DNA from: an uncultured Gammaproteobacteria bacterium
GTDB taxonomy: Bacteria > Pseudomonadota > Gammaproteobacteria > Arenicellales > JAANXG01
Direction of reading: 5' to 3'
DNA length: 64,000 nt
Assembly: GCA_947259395.1 (NCBI GenBank)
Contig: CAMYMN010000003.1
Coordinates: 1 to 64,000, forward strand
The translations under genes and the position numbers were made by a program. This document shows positions 16,600 through 25,823 of this stretch, in pieces; position 1 is the first letter of the stretch, and every line of letters starts with the position of its first letter. A model generated the notes under the pieces. It was given only the letters and a program-made list of their open reading frames with translations. It did not search any database and was not told the origin of the DNA.

Positions 16600-16917
16600 C
16601 TCCATTGTGGACGCGATGGCTAAAGATTCACCACTTGATGAATCATGTGGGTGTGACGACGAGAGCTGGCGCGGTAAGGCAAATGCAACGACACACAACG
16701 AAAGCCACGCTAACTAACCGTCCGGAGCGAAAAATGTGCGCGTGTCGCTTGGCTCAAAGGCATGAAGTCTCGTGTGACAACTGCGCAAGTAATGCTGCAA
16801 AGTACGACATTTGAAGATGACTTTTACGTGTCAAAGCGAGGAACAGGTGTGTGGTAACGCGTACGATTTAAAGCTCCAGTCCAAGCGCCCATCCTATGGG
16901 GCTGTTGGAGATTGACC
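16600..16917. other. Intergenic stretch before the serine hydrolase fusion gene
   Basis: 318 bp with no supported gene. It ends with TTGGAG (16905-16910), the ribosome site of the GTG start at 16918. Confidence 0.45.
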
Positions 16918-19900
16918 GTGGCCCGCACGACCCAAGGTTCCGTAGCACTGCTGTTGGCTGCAACGCTAACCGCGGGCGTAGGTTGGGGTGATACGGTATC
17001 CGCGGCGGTTGCGCGCGGCGAGGGGGTTAGCCGCTGGCAGGGACGTTGGTACGTTGCGTCTCCGACTGTACTGGGTTTTGATTCGACACGGCTCACCGCG
17101 GCGATCTCCAACATCGGCCGCATGCGAGGGGTGCAAGGATTTCTACTGGCGCGCAGTGGCTACCTGGTGGAAGAGCACTATTGGCGCGGCGGCGCCCGGG
17201 ACAAACCGCACAATCTCAAGTCGGCATCCAAGAGCATTATTTCTGCCTTGGTGGGTATCGCAATCGCGAAAGGCTACTTCCGACTTGACCAACCGATTGC
17301 TGATCTCTTGCCACAAGCGAGTCTCCTGAAGGATCCCGCCAAGCGAGGGATCACGGTGCGTCAATTGCTAACTATGACCTCGGGGCTCCAGTCCACAAGC
17401 TATGAGGCGTACGATGATTGGGTGCGCAACCGCGATTGGGTAACGGCAGCCCTGCGCCAGCCGCTCGCGACGCCTCCTGGTACCGAGTACCGCTACAGCA
17501 CCGGTAACACCCATATGCTTTCGGCGATTCTCGCTGCCTCCACAGGCAAACCCACACGCGAATTTGCCGAACAACAATTATTCCGGCCCATGGAGGTCGA
17601 GGTTGCCGGTTGGCAAAAAGATCCCAACGGGATTCATCTTGGCGGTAACAACTTCTCCCTCCAGCCACGTGATGCGGCGAAGTTCGGGCAGCTGTATCTG
17701 GATAACGGACGCTGGCGTAATCGTCAGCTCGTTCCAAAATCTTGGATCGCGGCGTCCACTCGTCCCACCGATAACGGGCCGCATGAGACTTACGGCAACT
17801 ACGGATTCTTGTGGTGGACGCAGCCACCCGCGGATGGCAGCTTTGCAGCCGTCGGTTACGGTGGACAATATATCCTTGTATCGCCGCGCCACGATAGTGT
17901 TGTTGTCGTTCTGTCCAACGTCGTATCCAAGGGTGACCGTTGGGAAGCCAGGTTGTTCGAGCTAATCAAGCGTGGTGTTTTAGATAGCTTGATGGACCCG
18001 CAACAACCACCGTCAATACTCTTGGGCGCGGCACATCCGAGCGACGGCGGCCGGACCCGTGAACCGGTGACGGCAATCGCGGCTGCCAATGTCAACCTGC
18101 GCGCTGAACCGAATCTAAACGCACGGCGGCTGGCGCTGATTCCCGAGGGCAGTCAACTGGAGCTGCTTGAGCGTAATGATGCGTGGGTACGCGGGCGCAT
18201 CAATGGTCAGGCAGGGTGGTTACACTGGGACTATATTGATTGGTTTTCACTACGTTCCGAGGACTTCGAGTTTTCACCGGTGGCGATTGCAGAACGTGAC
18301 GCTGACGCTGACGGTGTATCCCGCGCGCAAACACATATTACCGGCACAAACAATTGGAAAATCATTGGTGGGACCACGCACGAACAGGCGGACCGGGCCA
18401 TCAATTCTTTGCAGACAAACGACTCGCTGGTTGGCGACGATAAAATCCAGGTAACACTTAGATCTCGGATCGGTCGCGTGCGCGCCCAGTTGCAGGACCT
18501 GCAGACGCTGCTGAATACCACTTCTTCGGCCTCCCGTTACCGTACTACCGCACGCATCAACTTGCGCCACAACCCGAGCCTGAACGGAACCTCGCTGCGG
18601 CTCATCGAGCCGGAGACGGAATTCCAGGTACTCGGGCACCACGGACCCTGGCTCAAGGCAAACATCGACGGTGCTGAAGGCTGGCTCCATTCCGAGTTTG
18701 TGCAAGTGGTCGAATCCACCCCGGCGGTTGCCGACCAAGACGATTTGGCCACAGAATTGGCGGCGGTCGGCGAGTCCGTACGGCAACTATTGGCAACACA
18801 GCGAGTGAACGAGTCACAGGTCGCCGCTGCGAAACGTTCCATGGAGGATATGGAGCGCGAACTGGAGCGCACCTTGGGGCGGCTACAGAACGTCGAGTTG
18901 GAACGGGTGCGTTTAGATAAAGAACGCAAAGCGAAGACCGAGGAGCTTGTAGTTCTCGGCATCACCCACAGGCAACGTGCCCAAGAACTCGATACCGCGC
19001 GCAAAAAAATCGCTACGTTGGAGGACACACTGCAAAAAGAACAGACTGTCAAAAAGGCCTTGGCCACTGATCTAGCGAGCGTGCGCGAAGAGTTTCAAGC
19101 CAGCAGCGATCAACTGGCGCGATATACCGCCACCCAGACGCGACGTGGGCGTGAACTCGAGACGGCACTAGCTCGCATCACCAAGCTTGAGGGTGTGTTG
19201 CAACAAGAACAGGCTTCCAAGCATAGCCTGGCCGAGGAATTGGGCAGCATACGCGATCAGAGCGACACCCAACGCCGGCAACTCGAGCAGCTGGGGGCGG
19301 ACCAAGAGCAGCGAACACTAGAGATCGATGCCGCACGAGAACAAATCGCCAAGCTCGAGGGCGCGTTGCAACAAGAACAGGCTTCCAAGCATAGCCTGGC
19401 CGAGGAATTGGGCAGCCTACGCGATCAGAGCGACACCCAACGCCAGCAACTCGAGCAGCTGGGGGCGGACCAGGAGCGGCGAACACAGGAGCTCGATGCC
19501 GCGCGAGATCAAATCGCCAAACTCGAGGGCGCGTTGCAACAAGAGCAGGTATCCAAGCATAGCCTCGCCGAGGTACTGGGGCGCATACGCGATCAGAGCG
19601 ACACCCAACGCCAGCAACTCGAGCAGCTGGGGGCGGACCAGGAGCGGCGAACGCTAGAGATCGATGCCGCGCGAGATCAAATCGCCAAGCTCGAGGGCGC
19701 GTTGCAACGAGAGCAGGCTTCCAAGCGTAGCCTGGCCGAGGAACTGGGCAGCATACGCGATCAGAGTGAGACGCAACGTCAGCAGTTTGAGCGAGTGTCG
19801 CGCGAGGAGCAGGCATCGAAACATACCTTAGCTGCAAAAATGATGCAGTTAATCGAGGAGCGGCGGCGTGAAAGTCAGCGGCTCGAACTGCTTGATGCCA

Positions 19901-20850
19901 GGCACAAGAAAGACGCCAAGCAATTCGACGCCCTGCGAATACAGTTCGCCCAATTGGAGCGCGCGTACAGAAGTGAGCAGGCGTCGAAGGGTGCGTTAGC
20001 CGATGAGCTGGCGCGTCTGGAGGTCGAGCGTGAGGCTCTACGCCGGAAAGTCGATGAGTTAGCCGCTGCCGAACGGCAGCGCGCCGAAGAACTAACAACC
20101 GCCCGCATCCCGGTCATTGACATTGAACGCACCTTGCAGCAACAACAGGGCGAGAAGCGGACCTTCCGTGCTCAGATTTCCGAGCTTGAACAGGCGTTGC
20201 AGCAGGAACAGACCGCAAAGCAGAAGTTGACTGCCGACCTGACACGCTTGAGAGAAGAAAACGAGACGCAAAACCAGCGGCTTGAGCACCTTGATGCCGC
20301 ACACAAACAAAGCATCAAAGAACTGGATGCCGTTCGAACTGAGCTGGCCGAAATCGAGGGTCAGCAAATTAGCGCCGTAACTGAAGACATCGCGATGAGC
20401 GAGCGGCTCGAGTACCAAAGTGCGGGTCGGTCAACAACCGCAGAGCCCCGGCCCGATGAGTCACTCGCGACAACCGCGTCCTCACAGAGAGCGGATGTTG
20501 TCTCATTAGACGTCACTGCGGATGTCAATGCCGTTGTAAACGCCTGGGCCACCGCATGGTCAGAACAGGACGTCGGTGCCTACCTAGCGTTCTACTCTCA
20601 GGAATTTCGACCTGCGGGCGGCGCAACCCGTACGGCGTGGGAAACGCTACGCCGCCGCCGATTAATGCGGCCTGCTTTCATTGAGGTGAGCGTCGCCGAC
20701 GTCGAAATCACGCTCTTAGGCCTGGGTCGCGCGCAAGCGACTTTTCGCCAAGCCTATCGTGCCGATCGCTATCAGGATAAAGTGTTGAAGACGCTCGAGT
20801 TGGCACGCGAAAGCGATCAATGGCGTATCGTGCGTGAGACGAGCCGCTAG
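16918..20850 (+). CDS. Exported serine hydrolase (class C beta-lactamase fold) fused to SH3 domains, long coiled coil and NTF2-like domain
   Basis: A 1310-residue protein beginning at GTG 16918 with a signal peptide (SVALLLAATLTAGVGWG). Residues about 40-350 are a beta-lactamase/PBP4-type serine hydrolase: Ser102-x-x-Lys105 nucleophile motif, Tyr193 in YSTGN, and VGYGGQ as third motif. Two bacterial SH3 domains follow (about 383-440 and 541-597, NVNLRAEPNLNAR and RINLRHNPSLNGT). Residues about 610-1160 are a continuous coiled coil with a 56-residue tandem repeat. The last 110 residues are a SnoaL/NTF2-like domain (VNAVVNAWATAWSEQDVGAYLAFYS), as found at the end of some L,D-transpeptidase-related proteins. 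The layout suggests a periplasmic peptidoglycan-acting or wall-anchored enzyme on a long stalk. It is monocistronic; aceK follows after 60 bp. Confidence 0.85.
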   Translation: MARTTQGSVALLLAATLTAGVGWGDTVSAAVARGEGVSRWQGRWYVASPTVLGFDSTRLTAAISNIGRMRGVQGFLLARSGYLVEEHYWRGGARDKPHNLKSASKSIISALVGIAIAKGYFRLDQPIADLLPQASLLKDPAKRGITVRQLLTMTSGLQSTSYEAYDDWVRNRDWVTAALRQPLATPPGTEYRYSTGNTHMLSAILAASTGKPTREFAEQQLFRPMEVEVAGWQKDPNGIHLGGNNFSLQPRDAAKFGQLYLDNGRWRNRQLVPKSWIAASTRPTDNGPHETYGNYGFLWWTQPPADGSFAAVGYGGQYILVSPRHDSVVVVLSNVVSKGDRWEARLFELIKRGVLDSLMDPQQPPSILLGAAHPSDGGRTREPVTAIAAANVNLRAEPNLNARRLALIPEGSQLELLERNDAWVRGRINGQAGWLHWDYIDWFSLRSEDFEFSPVAIAERDADADGVSRAQTHITGTNNWKIIGGTTHEQADRAINSLQTNDSLVGDDKIQVTLRSRIGRVRAQLQDLQTLLNTTSSASRYRTTARINLRHNPSLNGTSLRLIEPETEFQVLGHHGPWLKANIDGAEGWLHSEFVQVVESTPAVADQDDLATELAAVGESVRQLLATQRVNESQVAAAKRSMEDMERELERTLGRLQNVELERVRLDKERKAKTEELVVLGITHRQRAQELDTARKKIATLEDTLQKEQTVKKALATDLASVREEFQASSDQLARYTATQTRRGRELETALARITKLEGVLQQEQASKHSLAEELGSIRDQSDTQRRQLEQLGADQEQRTLEIDAAREQIAKLEGALQQEQASKHSLAEELGSLRDQSDTQRQQLEQLGADQERRTQELDAARDQIAKLEGALQQEQVSKHSLAEVLGRIRDQSDTQRQQLEQLGADQERRTLEIDAARDQIAKLEGALQREQASKRSLAEELGSIRDQSETQRQQFERVSREEQASKHTLAAKMMQLIEERRRESQRLELLDARHKKDAKQFDALRIQFAQLERAYRSEQASKGALADELARLEVEREALRRKVDELAAAERQRAEELTTARIPVIDIERTLQQQQGEKRTFRAQISELEQALQQEQTAKQKLTADLTRLREENETQNQRLEHLDAAHKQSIKELDAVRTELAEIEGQQISAVTEDIAMSERLEYQSAGRSTTAEPRPDESLATTASSQRADVVSLDVTADVNAVVNAWATAWSEQDVGAYLAFYSQEFRPAGGATRTAWETLRRRRLMRPAFIEVSVADVEITLLGLGRAQATFRQAYRADRYQDKVLKTLELARESDQWRIVRETSR
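19171..19795 (+). repeat. 168-bp in-frame tandem repeat (four units)
   Basis: Within the coiled-coil part of the serine hydrolase gene, near-identical 168-bp units recur with the same phase: the GTGTTG/GCGTTG start of the unit falls at 19195, 19363, 19531 and 19699, exactly 168 bp apart. Each encodes 56 residues (eight heptads) around LEGALQQEQASKHSLAEELG and ending ARDQIAK. High DNA identity implies recent duplication and likely length variation between strains. Confidence 0.93.
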
Positions 20851-20910
20851 TCTTATGCGTTGGATGTTATTCAAAGTGCTGATCGTGCATGAACGGATGA
20901 ACAGCAACCG

Positions 20911-22734
20911 ATGATTGAATCTCCATTGCCTGCAACAAGCCCTTGTTCCCAGAAGGTCGACTATAGGTCGCGGATTATGCAAACCGCGTCTGAACATGAA
21001 TTGATCAAGTTGACGGCGATGTGGATTTTGAAGGAATTCGACTTCCTTTATTCCGAACTCAGGCGCATCCCGCGTCTGGCCAAACAGGCATTTGAGAATC
21101 GTGATCCAACGACATCCCTTGCGTTGAGTAAGAGCAGGCTGTCCATGTACAGCGAGAGTATTAATGAACTTGGTCCGAAGCTGAAAGAGGCCTTTCCGCA
21201 CTTGGCTGAAAATGAACAACTTTGGGATATGGTAGAACAATGTTATTTGCCTGTTATCAAAGGAAGATACGAAGCCGATTTTGCATTTGCTTATTTACAT
21301 TCAGTAAGACGAAAGATCTATCAAGGTGAATGGAAGCCCGTGGAGTACGCGTTTGTCGAGTCAATTGAAAAAAAGGGAGTCACTGGTTCCGAGGTGTGCC
21401 GCACCTTCACCGGGGGGCCTCGAGTATCTGTCAGGACAATCGTTGATATTCTTGGAGTCCCCGGCTTTTCGATGCCCTACGCAAGTCTTGATGAGGATGC
21501 TGCTTTGGTTGCTGAACGGTCCAATCAAGTATTGGGTTTGAACGGTGAAGAAGCGGATTATGTGCGAACCATCGTGATGGTTGACGCCGGTTTTTATCGC
21601 AATCGGGGAGCGTATCTAGTGGGGAGGTTTGTCCTGGAGCGTGGCGGTATCGTACCCTTGATTATCGCGCTCCTAAATGGGGAGGGAGGCATTTATGTGG
21701 ATGCGGTGCTGATCTCTGAGGCGGATACGCATAATATTTTCAGCTCAACCTTGGCTAATTTTCACGTCACCACTGAGTACTATCACGAGTTATCGGCGTT
21801 TCTGCATAGCATCATGCCGCGAAGACCGATAGGTCTCCACTATTCGACGGTTGGTTTTAATCACGTCGGTAAAGTTGCGGTAATGAACGAATTGAAAGAT
21901 GGGTTGAATATTTCAAAACAGGTATTTGGCACAGCGGTCGGTTTTAGGGGCACCGTCACCATTGGTTTTTCAGCACCTTCCTCCGCTTACAATCTGAAAG
22001 TGATCCGCGACAAACCCACAGCGCAATATAAATGGGGAAAATATGAAGGTTTTGACGCGGTCTTGAGAAAGTACAAACGAGTACATGAAATTAACCGCAC
22101 CGGAAGCATGTTGGATAATATTATTTACTTTAATCTGCGATTGGAGAAAGAATTTTTCGAGGCATGTTTGCTCGATGAGTTGCTACAAGAGGCCGGTCAA
22201 AGTGTTTCCGTGGAGGGAAATAACGTCATTTTCAAAACCCTCATTGTTCAACGCAAAGTCATACCATTGCCGGTGTTTTTCGAGACCGCATCCGATGACG
22301 ATGCCAAGAAGGTGATCATTAATCTGGGATACTCCATCAAAAATAATATGGCGGCAAATATTTTTAACAAAGATCTTGATGCAAGAAACTATGGCGTCAC
22401 CAGATTCTTGAAAGTGTATCTTTTCGACTACGACGCCCTAGAACCATTGACGGAAGTTAAAATACGTACCAATCAAGACAGAGTGGACGGTGAGGAAGAC
22501 ATCCCTGATTGGTATTTTGAAGATGGCGTCGTCTTTCTACCGGAGGAAATCGAATCAGGATTAAGAATCCCGAACCGGATGTTGGGCCGTTTGTTTCGTG
22601 AAGTTCATGGAGATTTGCTCACCAAGGAGTACTGGGAACGTATCCAGAGTGATCTCAAAGCAGGCAAAGTACCGCGCTTACATATCTATCCGGAAGATCG
22701 CGAACTCGATAGGACCAAGGTCGTCTCTAGTTAA
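20911..22734 (+). CDS. aceK: Isocitrate dehydrogenase kinase/phosphatase
   Basis: The 607-residue length and the full-length match to AceK features are clear: ERGGIVPLIIALLNGEGGIYVDAVL, the NHVGKVAVMNEL segment and the kinase region with LKVIRDKPTAQYKWGKY, followed by ARNYGVTRFLKVYLFDYDALEPL and DWYFEDGVVFLPEE. AceK phosphorylates and inactivates isocitrate dehydrogenase to direct carbon into the glyoxylate bypass. aceA and aceB are not adjacent, unlike in enterics. The usual GxFxxVFK context of the ATP lysine reads SSAYNLKVIRD here, a mild variation. Start at ATG 20911; internal ATG at 20977 is possible. Confidence 0.93.
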   Translation: MIESPLPATSPCSQKVDYRSRIMQTASEHELIKLTAMWILKEFDFLYSELRRIPRLAKQAFENRDPTTSLALSKSRLSMYSESINELGPKLKEAFPHLAENEQLWDMVEQCYLPVIKGRYEADFAFAYLHSVRRKIYQGEWKPVEYAFVESIEKKGVTGSEVCRTFTGGPRVSVRTIVDILGVPGFSMPYASLDEDAALVAERSNQVLGLNGEEADYVRTIVMVDAGFYRNRGAYLVGRFVLERGGIVPLIIALLNGEGGIYVDAVLISEADTHNIFSSTLANFHVTTEYYHELSAFLHSIMPRRPIGLHYSTVGFNHVGKVAVMNELKDGLNISKQVFGTAVGFRGTVTIGFSAPSSAYNLKVIRDKPTAQYKWGKYEGFDAVLRKYKRVHEINRTGSMLDNIIYFNLRLEKEFFEACLLDELLQEAGQSVSVEGNNVIFKTLIVQRKVIPLPVFFETASDDDAKKVIINLGYSIKNNMAANIFNKDLDARNYGVTRFLKVYLFDYDALEPLTEVKIRTNQDRVDGEEDIPDWYFEDGVVFLPEEIESGLRIPNRMLGRLFREVHGDLLTKEYWERIQSDLKAGKVPRLHIYPEDRELDRTKVVSS

Positions 22735-23051
22735 CTAGAGAAGTTCGATTGAACGCGGTTTTCCTGGCGAACCCGGGCGATCGGCCGCAGCCGCCGCTGG
22801 TACCACAACCGCGGGCATTCGATTCGTAATTCGTGGTTGAGTAACAGCACCAAATTTTGTACACAATACGCTTCCACGACCTGGTACATCAATTATTTTG
22901 ATAGAGAACATTGAAAAACTAATTATTTTAAAAAAATTGACATAACTAGAATGATGCTGTGTCCAATCACGGCAACGCCTTGGTTGGGAAACCAGGCAAT
23001 CCCCTGGGTATGCTTGTTCGAAAACAATCTTTATAACATCGAGGAACAGCC
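22735..23051. other. Intergenic stretch aceK / panE-like gene
   Basis: 317 bp with no gene. The second half is AT-rich and includes TTGACATAACTAG around 22937, a possible -35 element, but I cannot pair it with a good -10. GAGGAA just before 23052 is the ribosome site of the next gene. Confidence 0.4.
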
Positions 23052-24113
23052 ATGAGAGTATGCATTGTCGGTGCGGGTGCGATTGGCGGAATGCTGGGTG
23101 TCAAATTGGCGTTGACGGGGCAGGATGTCACCCTGATTGCCCGTGGCGCGCACCTCGAGGCCATCAATGCGCGTGGGCTAGCGCTGGTAATGAATGATGG
23201 TGTGAAGCATGTCGCGACAAACGTGAAAGCGACGGACGACATCGAACAGGCCGGGCCGCAAGATGTCGTCATCTTGGCGGTAAAAGCGCATCAGATCGCA
23301 CCCATCGCTCACCAGTTACCGGCTCTGTTTGCGCCTGATACTGTTGTTGTGACCACTCAGAATGGGATTCCGTGGTGGTATTTTCAGCGACACGGTGGTG
23401 AGCACGAAGGCAAGCGCATTGCGGCGGTGGATCCGGATGGTGCGATTGCCGGCCACATCGAGCCCGAACGGATTATCGGATGCATCGCCTACCCGGCGGC
23501 GGAGATCGCGGAACCGGGGGTGATTCGCCATATTGAGGGTATACGATACCCCATCGGTGAACTCGACGGTGCGGAAACCGACCGCGCAAAGATGATATCC
23601 GAGATGTTCATCGACGCCGGGTTCAAGTCGCCGATACTGCCCGATATACGGTCGGAGATATGGCTCAAGGCTTGGGGAAATCTCTCCTTTAATCCGATCA
23701 GCGCATTGACCCACTCGACCCTGGTTGATATATGCCAGTATCCATTGACCCGCCATTTGGCCGAGATGATGATGACAGAGGCGCAGACCATCGCCAATAA
23801 ACTTGGCGTGACCTTTCGCGTGTCCTTGGAAAAGCGCATCGCAGGTGCGGAAAAAGTTGGAAAACACAAGACCTCCATGTTGCAGGATGTGGAGGTCGGT
23901 AAGGCGATTGAGACCGACGCATTGATCGGCGCAGTGGTCGAGTTGGGTGAGGTAACCGCTACACCGGTGCCCTATATGACTGCGATATATGCATGTGTCA
24001 AGCTACTAGCCAAGACCATGCAAGAGGAGGGCATCTACATCAAAGGGCAGCCGTTGCAACCGAAAGCGCAGTCGGTGAAAACGGATCGAACCACAGGAAG
24101 TAGTCCAGCTTGA
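23052..24113 (+). CDS. 2-dehydropantoate 2-reductase family protein
   Basis: The 353-residue protein begins MRVCIVGAGAIGGMLG, the NAD(P)-binding motif of the PanE/ApbA family, followed by VILAVKAHQ and TTQNGIPWWY, and has the C-terminal helical domain with IRSEIWLKAWGNLSFNPISALT, which holds the family catalytic Lys. These enzymes reduce ketopantoate to pantoate, but many paralogues act on other 2-oxo acids. The extended length (typical PanE about 300) and lack of pan neighbours mean the true substrate is uncertain. GAGGAA lies before the ATG. Confidence 0.85.
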   Translation: MRVCIVGAGAIGGMLGVKLALTGQDVTLIARGAHLEAINARGLALVMNDGVKHVATNVKATDDIEQAGPQDVVILAVKAHQIAPIAHQLPALFAPDTVVVTTQNGIPWWYFQRHGGEHEGKRIAAVDPDGAIAGHIEPERIIGCIAYPAAEIAEPGVIRHIEGIRYPIGELDGAETDRAKMISEMFIDAGFKSPILPDIRSEIWLKAWGNLSFNPISALTHSTLVDICQYPLTRHLAEMMMTEAQTIANKLGVTFRVSLEKRIAGAEKVGKHKTSMLQDVEVGKAIETDALIGAVVELGEVTATPVPYMTAIYACVKLLAKTMQEEGIYIKGQPLQPKAQSVKTDRTTGSSPA

Positions 24114-24456
24114 GTACCATCCTACACCTAAAGACTTGTGCGCTCAAAAATTCGATCGGATGAATTGTTCGGCATTTCATCTAGACTGCTAGCTCGCATT
24201 TCTCACCAGGCGCCCCGCCTCTATTCATGGTCTGAACCGTAGACACCCGTAGTGTCTATTCCATGAAATGGCGACATTCGATTCTCCAAATTGCTTGACG
24301 AGAATAGAAGCAGGGCTATCCCGGCCCTGGCTGGTCCACGAACGCCCGAACGGCAGCGAACGACCACACAACGGGCATACCACCGGTCTCGTTTGCAGGC
24401 CTTAGCGTCTCATCGCTATTAAACCGGTGATTCGTTAGCTGATACGGATCGAGAAC
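24114..24456. other. Intergenic stretch between convergent genes
   Basis: 343 bp between the stops of the reductase and the TetR gene. I see no gene and no clear terminator hairpin with T-tract. Confidence 0.45.
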
Positions 24457-25050
24457 CTAACCTGGTTCTTCTACAAACGCTCGCTTCGCCAGGATTTTCA
24501 TCCCGTTGACGTATTGTCGAGTTGACCAACCGCATTCACTGGTCAGGTTTTCCCAGTTCTGTATGGAGAGCATTGTCCACAATGCATCCGTTGCGTTTTG
24601 AGGTGTCCATTCAGGCGCAAGGGTTCCGTCGGAATGCAGCGCGTCTATAGCTGCGCGGCAACCGTGTCGCATGGCCAACATACGGTCTTTCCAGGCCGCT
24701 GCGGCCGCATCATCAGTGTCCTGGGCCAGCAGCAGCGCCTTGGCGACGCCGTAAATGTCAGGGATGTAATGACCCCAACACTCGATATATAAGGCCAGGC
24801 GCTCGACACCAGTGTTCGCTGCGCGCGATGGCGCGAGCCGGCGATCCACGTCTAAAACCTCGTCGAGATACCTCGTCGCCGCCACCAGCAGCTCCGCGCG
24901 CGTCGCGAAGTGCAGGTAGACCGCCTGGCGGGAAACCCCAGCCGCCGTGGCAATATCCCCCATGCGGACGCCACGGCCCGCGCGCTCTTCGAGCACGCGG
25001 ACAGCCGCATCCAGGACTCGTGTGCGGGTTTCGATATTATCACTTGACAC
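24457..25050 (-). CDS. TetR/AcrR-family transcriptional regulator
   Basis: A 197-residue regulator with an N-terminal TetR helix-turn-helix (TRVLDAAVRVLEERAGRGVRMGDIATAAGVSRQAVYLHFATRAELLVAA). The C-terminal ligand domain is helical. The start is GTG 25050, which lies inside operator O1. It is divergent from an NmrA-like reductase and a DUF1772 protein across a compact 71-bp control region with three matching palindromes, so it almost certainly represses itself and that pair. The ligand is unknown. Confidence 0.92.
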   Translation of the reverse strand: MSSDNIETRTRVLDAAVRVLEERAGRGVRMGDIATAAGVSRQAVYLHFATRAELLVAATRYLDEVLDVDRRLAPSRAANTGVERLALYIECWGHYIPDIYGVAKALLLAQDTDDAAAAAWKDRMLAMRHGCRAAIDALHSDGTLAPEWTPQNATDALWTMLSIQNWENLTSECGWSTRQYVNGMKILAKRAFVEEPG

Positions 25051-25072
25051 AGTGTAAAGTATGCCTTATGGT
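25044..25072 (+). promoter_or_regulatory. Predicted sigma-70 promoter for the NmrA-like/DUF1772 operon
   Basis: TTGACA (25044-25049, perfect -35, inside O1), a 17-bp spacer and TATGGT (25067-25072) as -10. Transcription would begin near 25079 and read into the gene at 25122. Repressor on O1-O3 would cover it fully. Confidence 0.55.
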
Positions 25073-25086
25073 TGACACAGTGTCAA
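25058..25086 (-). promoter_or_regulatory. Predicted sigma-70 promoter for the TetR gene
   Basis: Read on the minus strand: TTGACA (25086-25081, inside O2), a 17-bp spacer and CATACT (25063-25058) as -10. The start point would fall at about 25051, next to the GTG start codon at 25050, so the regulator mRNA is predicted to be leaderless. Confidence 0.5.
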
Positions 25087-25121
25087 TTGACACCGTGTCA
25101 AGTCAACCACTGTAGAACAGC

Positions 25122-25823
25122 ATGAAACACGAGATCAACAGCACCACGGGAACTGTAGGACTCACTCTAGTTCTCGGCGGGACCGGAACAACTGGCCGCC
25201 GCGTCGTGGAACCGCTCGCGGTTGAGAAAGGTGTCCAGCGCCTGGTTCTGTTGTCCGGTCGCGGAGAAATGGAGGCTCAGCGGTGCGACAGCATCGTCCA
25301 GGACGCGGGGATCGAATGGACCGTCGTTCGCACCAGCTGGTTCAACCAGAATTTCTCCGAAGGGGAGTTTCTCGACATGGTATTAGCCGGCGCGATCACA
25401 CTCCCGGCCGGGGATGTCCCTGAGCCGTTCGTCGACGCCAATGACATCGCCGATTTTGCGGTCGCCGCGCTAAACGAAGACGGCCACGACGGTCAGCTCT
25501 ACGAGCTTACCGGGCCGCGTTGCCTGACTTTTACCGAAGCGGTGGGGGAGATCGCCAGCGCCACGTGTCGCGAGATCCAAATTATCCAGATACCGCACGA
25601 GGCTTTTGCCGCTGGTATCGCCGAGTCAGGCGCGTCGGATGACATCGCATGGTTGTTGGACTACTTGTTTACCACTGTACTCGACGGTCGAAACGCGCAC
25701 CTGTGCGACGGCGTCCAGCAGGCGCTGGGCCGAGAGCCGACCGACTTCGCCAAGTATGCGCGCCGGACCGCCGCCACGGGCGTCTGGGACGTACCGTCTT
25801 CGCATCAAACGGCGGAGGCATAA
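25122..25823 (+). CDS. NmrA-like NAD(P)-binding protein with internal deletion
   Basis: The 233-residue product has the dinucleotide motif VLGGTGTTGRRV and, after it, the NmrA-type segments RLVLLSGRGEMEAQR, WTVVRTSWFNQNFSEGEFLD, LPAGDVPEPFVDANDIADFAVAAL and ALGREPTDFAKYARRTAATGVW. Relatives are about 285-290 residues long. The missing part is the stretch between RVVEPLAVE and KGVQRLVLLSG, some 55 residues covering the second and third Rossmann strands and the NADPH-phosphate contacts. The frame is intact, so this is an in-frame deletion and the enzyme may be impaired. It is the first gene of the TetR-controlled operon. Confidence 0.8.
   Translation: MKHEINSTTGTVGLTLVLGGTGTTGRRVVEPLAVEKGVQRLVLLSGRGEMEAQRCDSIVQDAGIEWTVVRTSWFNQNFSEGEFLDMVLAGAITLPAGDVPEPFVDANDIADFAVAALNEDGHDGQLYELTGPRCLTFTEAVGEIASATCREIQIIQIPHEAFAAGIAESGASDDIAWLLDYLFTTVLDGRNAHLCDGVQQALGREPTDFAKYARRTAATGVWDVPSSHQTAEA

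Larger units (their letters stand above)
25044..25101. promoter_or_regulatory. Triple TetR-type operator array
   Basis: Three copies of one 15-bp palindrome, TTGACAC-N-GTGTCAA: O1 at 25044-25058 (one mismatch, ends GTGTAAA), O2 at 25072-25086 (perfect) and O3 at 25087-25101 (perfect). O2 and O3 abut with no spacer. O1 covers the GTG start of the regulator, and the arms double as -35 elements for both directions. Binding of the adjacent TetR protein is inferred from position and symmetry. Confidence 0.8.

Noticed and set aside
16605-16814. 69-codon plus-strand frame before the serine hydrolase
   Set aside because: No ribosome site, and an unusual Cys/His/Arg composition with no recognisable fold.
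19178-20098. 306-codon open frame on the minus strand
   Set aside because: It is a shadow of the tandem-repeat coiled-coil coding region on the other strand; the product is low-complexity Ala/Arg/Pro sequence.
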